Assembly (NCBI GenBank): GCA_035268985.1
Contig: DATFJV010000022.1
Coordinates: forward strand, 1-38,823
Direction of reading: 5' to 3'
DNA length: 38,823 bases
From: JAAYHV01 sp035268985
Lineage (GTDB): Bacteria; Bacillota; Clostridia; Peptostreptococcales; Anaerovoracaceae
The notes below the pieces were generated by a model. It was not told the origin of the DNA, did no database searches, and saw nothing but the letters and a program-made list of their open reading frames with translations. This document shows, in pieces, positions 33,237-38,823 of the stretch. The translations under genes and the position numbers were made by a program. The stretch's first letter is position 1. Every line of letters starts with the position of its first letter.

Positions 33237-35156
33237 TTAGTCAACAACAACGCCATCATCTGCAATTGTTGTAACTATTTCGCATCTTTTACCATTTTCA
33301 GCAAACATAATCATTCCTTTTGACTCAAGTCCTCTTAGTTTTCTTGGTTTTAAATTGGCAACAACTATAACCTTTTGCCCTACCATTTCTTCAGGTTTAA
33401 AGTCATTTGCTATGCCTGAAATTATCTGCCTTCTCTCAGTTCCCATTTTTACTTGGAAAACAAGCAATCTATCAGCTTTGGGATGCTTTTCAGCAGTAAG
33501 TATAGTTCCTACTCTAAAATCAATTTTATCAAAATCATCATAAACTATTTCAGGTTTTAGTTCTAAAGGTATATTTTCATCTTCCTTCGGACCTTGCATT
33601 TTTTCAAGCTCTTCAAGTTCTTTATCTATATCTAGTCTAGGAAATAGCGCTTTACCTTTTTTAACCTGTTCTCCGCTCATCATTTCGAAGGTAAATGAAT
33701 CTTCCCATTGTACATCAGTATACCATAATCCAAGTTGCTTCCTCATCTTATCAGATGTATTATGCATAAATGGATAGATTAATATGGTTACAATTCTTAA
33801 AGACTCAGCTAGATTGTGTAAAACAGTATCAAGTTTATCTTTTTCTTTATCATTTTTTGCAAGTATCCATGGCATCTTTTCATCGATATATTTATTTGCT
33901 CTTCTAATTAAAATCCATATTTCTTCCAAAGCCAAGTTATATTCAAACTTATCCATATTAGATTCCACCTTGGCTGCTGCACCTTCGGCAATGGCTTTTA
34001 AATCTTCATCAATATCATCTGATACTTTCGCATCAGGCACAATTCCACCGTTATATTTTTCAATCATTGCCACAGTTCTAGATAAAAGATTGCCTAAATC
34101 ATTTGCCAAATCAAAGTTCATTCTTCTCAGCATTACTTCATTGGTATATACACCGTCTTGACCAAAAGTATATTCTCTTAATAAGAAATATTTAAGAGCA
34201 TCAACGCCATATCTATCTATTAAAACTTCAGGGTCTACAATATTACCCTTGGATTTTGACATCTTTCCACCTTCCAACAACAGCCACCCATGACCTAAAA
34301 CTTGAGTTGGTAGAGGAACTTCCATTGACATTAGCATAGCTGGCCATATTATAGTATGAAATCTTACAATTTCTTTACCTACTAAATGAATATTTGCTGG
34401 CCAATATTTTTCATAAAGATCAGGCTCATCTGGATAACCTAAAGCTGTAATATAGTTTGTTAGGGCATCTAACCAAACATAAATTACATGTTTTTCATCA
34501 ATTGGTACCTCAATACCCCAATCGAAGGTTGATCTGGAAATACACAAATCATCCAAACCTTTTTTTACAAACTGGATCATTTCGTTTCTTCTAGTTTCTG
34601 GTTGTAAAAAATCCGGATTGTTTTCAAATAGGTCTAATAACCTGTCTTGGTACTTGGAAAGCTTAAAGAAATATGCTTCTTCTTCCGCTTTTTCAACTGA
34701 TCTTCCACAATCAGGGCATTCACCATTAACCACTTGAGTTTCCGTCCAAAAGGATTCACAAGGTGTACAGTACCATCCTTCGTACTTACCTTTGTAAATA
34801 TCCCCTTTTTCATAAAGTTTCATGAAAATTTCTTGAACTCTTTTTACATGTCTTGGTTCAGTCGTCCTAATAAAATCATCATAACTAATCTCCATAGTTT
34901 CCCATAGCTTTTTTATTCCATCGACTACATCATCTACATATTCTTGTGGTGTCATGTTTTTTTCTTTTGCCACCGTTTCAATCTTCTGGCCGTGCTCATC
35001 AGTACCAGTTAAAAATCTTACATCATACCCTGCTAGTCTTTTAAATCTAGCCATAGCATCTGCCATCACTGTACAATAAGTGTGACCTATATGTAGTTTT
35101 GAGCTAGGATAGTATATAGGTGTAGTGATATAATAAGTTCCCTTTTTTTCCGTCAT
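33237..35156 (-). CDS. metG: Methionyl-tRNA synthetase
   Basis: A 639-residue class I synthetase charging tRNA-Met. HIGH lies at residues 22-25 and KMSKS at 298-302. A CxxC zinc knuckle set (C130/C133 and C147/C150) sits in the connective peptide. The anticodon domain follows, and the C-terminal roughly 105 residues are a Trbp111-type tRNA-binding domain containing FRVGTILTAEKHP. This dimeric, two-knuckle form is typical of Firmicutes. AAGGA is seven bases from the ATG. No T-box leader is present: the gap to the small upstream gene is only 26 bases. Confidence 0.97.
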   Translation of the reverse strand: MTEKKGTYYITTPIYYPSSKLHIGHTYCTVMADAMARFKRLAGYDVRFLTGTDEHGQKIETVAKEKNMTPQEYVDDVVDGIKKLWETMEISYDDFIRTTEPRHVKRVQEIFMKLYEKGDIYKGKYEGWYCTPCESFWTETQVVNGECPDCGRSVEKAEEEAYFFKLSKYQDRLLDLFENNPDFLQPETRRNEMIQFVKKGLDDLCISRSTFDWGIEVPIDEKHVIYVWLDALTNYITALGYPDEPDLYEKYWPANIHLVGKEIVRFHTIIWPAMLMSMEVPLPTQVLGHGWLLLEGGKMSKSKGNIVDPEVLIDRYGVDALKYFLLREYTFGQDGVYTNEVMLRRMNFDLANDLGNLLSRTVAMIEKYNGGIVPDAKVSDDIDEDLKAIAEGAAAKVESNMDKFEYNLALEEIWILIRRANKYIDEKMPWILAKNDKEKDKLDTVLHNLAESLRIVTILIYPFMHNTSDKMRKQLGLWYTDVQWEDSFTFEMMSGEQVKKGKALFPRLDIDKELEELEKMQGPKEDENIPLELKPEIVYDDFDKIDFRVGTILTAEKHPKADRLLVFQVKMGTERRQIISGIANDFKPEEMVGQKVIVVANLKPRKLRGLESKGMIMFAENGKRCEIVTTIADDGVVVD

Positions 35157-35170
35157 CTTAAATCCTTTCG

Positions 35171-35186
35171 TTAATCATATGATTAA
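35171..35186. repeat. 16-base perfect palindrome at a gene junction
   Basis: TTAATCATATGATTAA, self-complementary, overlaps the stop of the small acidic membrane protein and lies upstream of the metG ribosome site. It could be an operator for metG. Confidence 0.4.
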
Positions 35187-35356
35187 TTTATTTTTTCTTC
35201 CAGATCGTCTTCCCCTGACCAATCTTCATCGGACCAATCATCTTCTACAAATATTTCATCAAAAACTTTTTTAGTTGCGATAACAAGTGCAAGTCCTGCA
35301 GCCAGTCCTACACCTATTATTGTTAATCCTGTTTTTACTGTTTTAGCTTTATCCAT
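35183..35356 (-). CDS. Small acidic single-pass membrane protein, unknown
   Basis: A 57-residue protein with a short basic start (MDKAKTVKTG), one predicted membrane helix (about residues 10-28) and a strongly acidic tail containing two near-copies of DDWS/EDWS before GEDDLEE. AAGGAGG lies seven bases before the ATG, and the frame is well bounded, so it looks real. I do not recognise it. It lies between aspartokinase and metG, both in methionine-related metabolism, which may be coincidence. It could be a small anchor or inhibitor, but no function is claimed. Confidence 0.7.
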   Translation of the reverse strand: MDKAKTVKTGLTIIGVGLAAGLALVIATKKVFDEIFVEDDWSDEDWSGEDDLEEKIN

Positions 35357-35395
35357 AATGATACCTCCTTACTTTAAACTAAGATATAAAATCAA

Positions 35396-36709
35396 CTAAC
35401 CAACAAAGGCTAAATAAATGGCCTTTATTGCCTCTTCAAATTGGCTATTTTCAACGCCGACTATAATATTTAATTCACTTGACCCTTGATCAATCATCCT
35501 AATGTTTACTTTGTTTTCAGCAAGGGCTGTGAATAATTTAGCAGATGTTCCTGTCCTTTGAGACATTCCAAGACCTACTGTGGCAATCAATGCCATTTCA
35601 GGGAAAACCTCAATGGAATCTGGTTTAACTTGATTCTCTATGTCTTCAATTACTTTGCCAAGCTTTCCCTTTAATTCCTCATTTGATATTACTAAGGAAA
35701 CAGAATCTATTCCACTGGGGATATGTTCCAAATTAACATCGTTATCTTCAAGTATATTTAATATTCTTCTGATAAAACCCTTTTCAGTGGCCATTAAATT
35801 CTTGTAAATGGCAATAACAGTAAAATCCTTGCTTCCTGCAATCCCTGTTATGATTCTATTATCATCGCCTCTTCTCTCTTCAGTTATAAATGTTCCTTTT
35901 GAACCCGGCTCATTTGTATTTCTTATATTAATGGGTACATTTCCCAGTTTTGCGGGATATATAGCATCCTCATGAAGTACTGTAGCCCCCATATATGAAA
36001 GCTCTCTGAGCTCCTTATATGAAATAGACGATATTGGCTCTGGATTATCTATTATTCTAGGATCCGCCATTAAGAACCCCGAAACATCCGTCCAGTTTTC
36101 ATATACATCAGCATCGATCGCCCTAGCAATTAATGCACCCGTTACATCAGAGCCTCCCCTTGAAAATGTAACAATCTCACCGTTATCATTCCCACCATAA
36201 AAACCAGGCATTACAGCTCTTTTATGTTTTTTAAGTTCCTTTTTTAATGCCTCATTAGTTTCTTCTAATAACAAATTATCACCTTCATCAAATTTAATGA
36301 AAGCTGCAGTATCAACTAAATCATAACCAAGATATGCTGCCATCAATACAGCATTCAAGTATTCGCCTCTGCTAGCCAAATATGCTTTGCCAATACCGTT
36401 TTTTAAATTTTCTTCAATAGTTTCAAACTCTTTAATTAAATCAATCTCTATTTCAAGATTAACTTTAAACGACATATATCTGTCAACTACAACTTGAAAA
36501 AGTTGTTCATATGGTAAATTATTTTCGATATGAGCCTTACACAGATAAAGTATATCCGTAATTTTTGTATCCCCTTCAAATCTTTTCCCAGGTGCCGATA
36601 CGATTACATACTTTCTATCTTTGTCTGACTCGATTATTTCTTTTGTCTTTTTAAATTGTATGGCGTCAGCTACTGATGAACCGCCAAATTTCGCTACTTT
36701 TATTCCCAT
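35396..36709 (-). CDS. lysC: Aspartate kinase
   Basis: A 437-residue monofunctional aspartokinase, the first step from aspartate to lysine, threonine, methionine and isoleucine. The amino-acid-kinase domain has KVAKFGGSS at the N-terminus, FYGGNDNGEIVTFSRGGSD, and YENWTDVSGFLMADPRI. Two ACT domains at the C-terminus (from about residue 300) give feedback control. The start is ATG at 36709, with AGGGG seven bases upstream. A longer ATG at 36730 would put that site inside the gene. A good promoter lies at 36740-36768. Which end-product inhibits it cannot be told, and no lysine riboswitch is seen. Confidence 0.95.
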   Translation of the reverse strand: MGIKVAKFGGSSVADAIQFKKTKEIIESDKDRKYVIVSAPGKRFEGDTKITDILYLCKAHIENNLPYEQLFQVVVDRYMSFKVNLEIEIDLIKEFETIEENLKNGIGKAYLASRGEYLNAVLMAAYLGYDLVDTAAFIKFDEGDNLLLEETNEALKKELKKHKRAVMPGFYGGNDNGEIVTFSRGGSDVTGALIARAIDADVYENWTDVSGFLMADPRIIDNPEPISSISYKELRELSYMGATVLHEDAIYPAKLGNVPINIRNTNEPGSKGTFITEERRGDDNRIITGIAGSKDFTVIAIYKNLMATEKGFIRRILNILEDNDVNLEHIPSGIDSVSLVISNEELKGKLGKVIEDIENQVKPDSIEVFPEMALIATVGLGMSQRTGTSAKLFTALAENKVNIRMIDQGSSELNIIVGVENSQFEEAIKAIYLAFVG

Positions 36710-36739
36710 TTCGTTTCCCCTTTTGCCCATTATTATTCA

Positions 36740-36768
36740 ATTATATAAAAAGGCGAAGAATTATTCAA
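36740..36768 (-). promoter_or_regulatory. Sigma-A promoter of aspartokinase
   Basis: TTGAAT (36763-36768) and TATAAT (36740-36745) are 17 bases apart on the minus strand, about 30 bases before the aspartokinase start. Confidence 0.8.
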
Positions 36769-36805
36769 GTAATATCACAAAAAAACACGCAATATTCAAA
36801 TGCTT

Positions 36806-38533
36806 TTATTGACTTTTCACTTTTTGCGCCTCTTTTAAATCAAATCCTAAGGTTCCTCCTGGATTCATAATATTATTTGGATCAAAATGTTCCTTTAAAG
36901 CCTTTATAGCTTTGTACTCATCTTCTCCTAAAAAACCTTCTAACCAAGGAGCAAACATCTTACCAATTCCATGATGATGACTCATGGATGCACCACTTTT
37001 TTGAATAGCAGTTAAAATTCCCCCATGATACTCTTTAAATTCTTCAGGGTCACTAACCTTTGTAATGAATATCCAATAAAGATTGGCACCTTGAGGATAA
37101 ACATGGGACATATGAGTCATACAAACAGTCTTTGGTCTAGATTTACAAAATGCCCTTACTTCTTCATGAACTTTAGTCATATTGCTCCAATTGACAGAAG
37201 CCTCCATCGTGTCTATAGCTATTCCAAAGTCTTGCATTGTATCTCTCATGTAAGGATCATTGAATCTTCCCTTTTCCCAAGATTTAGTTACATAACCAGT
37301 AAGCGATATCCCTCCATATTTTTTTGCTACTTTTTTAGCGTGCTTTGCAGCATTTTTTGAAAAACCTTTTTCACCATTGGTGAATCCTATAAATAAGCAC
37401 ATCTCACCTTCTTTAAAACCTTTAAATTGAAAAATATGTTTAAGGGGGGAATCCATTACCCCATACATATATAACATTATACTTGTTTCTTCAGGATCTG
37501 ATAGTCTAAATACTGAAGGATATCCAGCTTCGGATTGCATCATTTCCCTGGCGGCTTTTTGTGCTGTTTCCCAGTCAGCAAACATATATGAAAATCTTTT
37601 TATAGTTTCAGGCATATATCTAAATATCTTTAATGTCACTTCCGTTAATATACCAAAGCTGCCTTCATTACCCATCATCATCTGGTCAATATCAGGACCA
37701 CAAGCTTTTCTAGGATACGTATCCGTTTTTATTACGCCCACCGGAGTCTTGTATTCTTGGGCTAAAACAATGTCAGAAATGCAGCCATAGTATGTGGAAT
37801 TTTGACCGGCCCCTCTAGTTACTACCCAGCCTCCCACTGAAGAATATTCAAAGCTTTGAGGAAAATGTCCACAGGTATATGCCCTCTTTGCCCCAAATCT
37901 TTCTTGGGCTTCATTTAAAACTCGCTCTAAAGTTGGGCCGCTCATTCCAGGCTGTACTGTTATTGTTTGATCTGTTTCATTAAACTCAATAACCTTATCA
38001 TATCTAAGTCTCATGTCTAGGCTTATTCCGCCTTTCATGCATTCAACGCCTCTAGTTACTGAAGAACCTCCTCCATAAACATATACCGGAATCTTATTTT
38101 TATTACAATAATCCACGCATTCGTTTATTTGTTCTTTGGTATCTGGATAACAAACTACATCGGGAACATTTTCAACTATCTTACGTCTTAGTCTTAGAAT
38201 ATCATACATGGTCTTTCCATAAGCAACAGATAATCTTGCGTATTCATCTGTCCTAACAAAATCATCGCCAAATATTTTTTTAAAGGCATCAACATGCTTT
38301 TTGCTAAGTTTGCACGGAATATCATATTCCACCTTATCTAGGCCTAAATCTTCAGTATAGTTATTAAAATCTTCATCTGTTAATTCGAACTTATCCTTTA
38401 ATAGTCTATATAGGGATTCCCTTGGAGGTTTAATCTCTCTTTTTTCTCCCCATTTAAATACGGATCTATAGGATTCATTTGAATAATCTTCATCAAACCA
38501 TTTAGGTTCAAATTCTTTGTATTTATGTGTCAT
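36806..38533 (-). CDS. FAD-binding oxidase, alkyl-DHAP synthase-like
   Basis: A 575-residue FAD-linked oxidase of the PCMH/vanillyl-alcohol-oxidase type, closest in layout to eukaryotic alkyldihydroxyacetonephosphate synthase (AGPS). It has the substrate-side PPRESLYRLL segment near the N-terminus, the FAD-binding VYVYGGGSSVTRG and VGGWVVTRGAGQNSTYYG runs, and the C-terminal triple-histidine motif MSHHHGIGK (H519-H521), which matches the AGPS HHH active site. AGPS forms the ether bond of ether lipids, but bacterial homologues may have other substrates. The ATG overlaps the kinase stop (TAATG) with GGAGG nearby, so it is translationally coupled to an FGGY kinase. Confidence 0.86.
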   Translation of the reverse strand: MTHKYKEFEPKWFDEDYSNESYRSVFKWGEKREIKPPRESLYRLLKDKFELTDEDFNNYTEDLGLDKVEYDIPCKLSKKHVDAFKKIFGDDFVRTDEYARLSVAYGKTMYDILRLRRKIVENVPDVVCYPDTKEQINECVDYCNKNKIPVYVYGGGSSVTRGVECMKGGISLDMRLRYDKVIEFNETDQTITVQPGMSGPTLERVLNEAQERFGAKRAYTCGHFPQSFEYSSVGGWVVTRGAGQNSTYYGCISDIVLAQEYKTPVGVIKTDTYPRKACGPDIDQMMMGNEGSFGILTEVTLKIFRYMPETIKRFSYMFADWETAQKAAREMMQSEAGYPSVFRLSDPEETSIMLYMYGVMDSPLKHIFQFKGFKEGEMCLFIGFTNGEKGFSKNAAKHAKKVAKKYGGISLTGYVTKSWEKGRFNDPYMRDTMQDFGIAIDTMEASVNWSNMTKVHEEVRAFCKSRPKTVCMTHMSHVYPQGANLYWIFITKVSDPEEFKEYHGGILTAIQKSGASMSHHHGIGKMFAPWLEGFLGEDEYKAIKALKEHFDPNNIMNPGGTLGFDLKEAQKVKSQ

Positions 38534-38823
38534 TATATTTCCTCCAATTCACATTCTCTATCATATAAAGGTCTTAACTTATCAAATATCTTACAGTATA
38601 TGTCAGAATACAGTTTTCTATATATATCATGTTCTTCCATATCTGGTTCAAATCTATTTTTAACGTGGATCATATTATCTAATGCATCATCAATGTTTTC
38701 ATATCTTTTAATTCCTGTAAATGCCAAGGCAGCACTTCCTATTACAGCAGCTTCATGGGTTTGTGTTTTAATAACTGGTAAACCAAACATATTTGCAGTT
38801 ATCTGGGCTATCTCATCACTTTG
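38533..38823 (-). CDS. FGGY-family carbohydrate kinase, C-terminal part
   Basis: The last 96 codons of an FGGY sugar kinase that begins beyond the right edge. The visible segment QSDEIAQITANMFGLPVIK followed by THEAAVIGSAALAF is the C-terminal ATP-side signature of the family (xylulose, glycerol, ribulose kinases). An in-frame ATG at 38790 is internal, not a start, since family sequence continues upstream without a break. It overlaps the AGPS-like gene by one base. Substrate is unknown; a glycerol-type or dihydroxyacetone-type triol kinase would fit the partner but this is an inference. Confidence 0.82.
   Translation of the reverse strand, partial: QSDEIAQITANMFGLPVIKTQTHEAAVIGSAALAFTGIKRYENIDDALDNMIHVKNRFEPDMEEHDIYRKLYSDIYCKIFDKLRPLYDRECELEEI

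Noticed and set aside
35157..35182. T-box leader for metG
   Set aside because: The gap is only 26 bases, too short for any T-box structure.
1..38823. CRISPR arrays, prophage, tRNA or rRNA genes
   Set aside because: No spaced direct repeats, phage structural genes or RNA gene signatures were seen on either strand.

Overview
The window is AT-rich bacterial DNA from a low-GC Firmicute, most likely an anaerobic Clostridia/Tissierellia-type organism. The signs are a perfect CIRCE operator before groES-groEL, strong AGGAGG ribosome-binding sites, Rex, rubrerythrin, a 2[4Fe-4S] ferredoxin, an MttB-family corrinoid-type methyltransferase and an ECF riboflavin S component under an FMN riboswitch. The genus cannot be fixed from sequence alone. 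All genes but one (the ferredoxin) lie on the minus strand, so each operon reads from high to low coordinates.

Layout, left to right. 1-2250 is the accessory part: a LytTR regulator with a partial membrane protein, an orphan minimal nucleotidyltransferase, and two decaying genes (a winged-helix tail and a DUF4143 ATPase with a lost P-loop, stops and a frameshift). 2264-5403 holds an NhaC-family antiporter and a non-pyrrolysine MttB-family methyltransferase. 5820-6404 is rubrerythrin with a large inverted repeat in its promoter. 6810-9871 is guaA-guaB, where guaB is of the Tritrichomonas foetus type. 9965-11856 is a MalY/PatB lyase and a B3/B4-domain protein. 11956-13883 is groES-groEL. 14008-15625 is a P-loop NTPase fused to an Asp23-like domain, overlapping an Ogg-type DNA glycosylase. 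15860-16027 is the plus-strand ferredoxin. 16073-17025 is acpP-rex.

17105-22356 is an FMN riboswitch followed by ribU, then the t6A tRNA-modification genes tsaE-tsaB-rimI-tsaD and an ABC-F ATPase, mostly overlapping by a few bases. 22389-32341 is tilS, ftsH, a PucR-type regulator, coaX, dusB, a branched-chain-amino-acid-type binding lipoprotein, a NifU-domain protein and a PepV-type dipeptidase. 32350-36709 is an aspartokinase, a 57-residue acidic membrane protein, metG and tatD. The metG-tatD-tilS-ftsH-coaX-dusB order echoes the origin-proximal chromosome of Bacillus-like bacteria, but hprT is absent between tilS and ftsH. 36806-38823 is an alkyl-DHAP-synthase-like FAD enzyme translationally coupled to an FGGY sugar kinase that runs off the window.

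Most of this is conserved housekeeping chromosome. I see no phage, CRISPR array, complete insertion sequence, tRNA or rRNA. The points most worth checking are the NhaC/MttB pair without a corrinoid protein, the FGGY kinase/AGPS-like pair, the NTPase-Asp23 fusion, the parasite-type IMP dehydrogenase, and several unassigned palindromic operators, chiefly those of rubrerythrin and patB. Several genes have better starts than the longest open frame (guaB, the B3/B4 protein, rex, tsaD, tilS, lysC); the coordinates given use the start supported by a ribosome-binding site.
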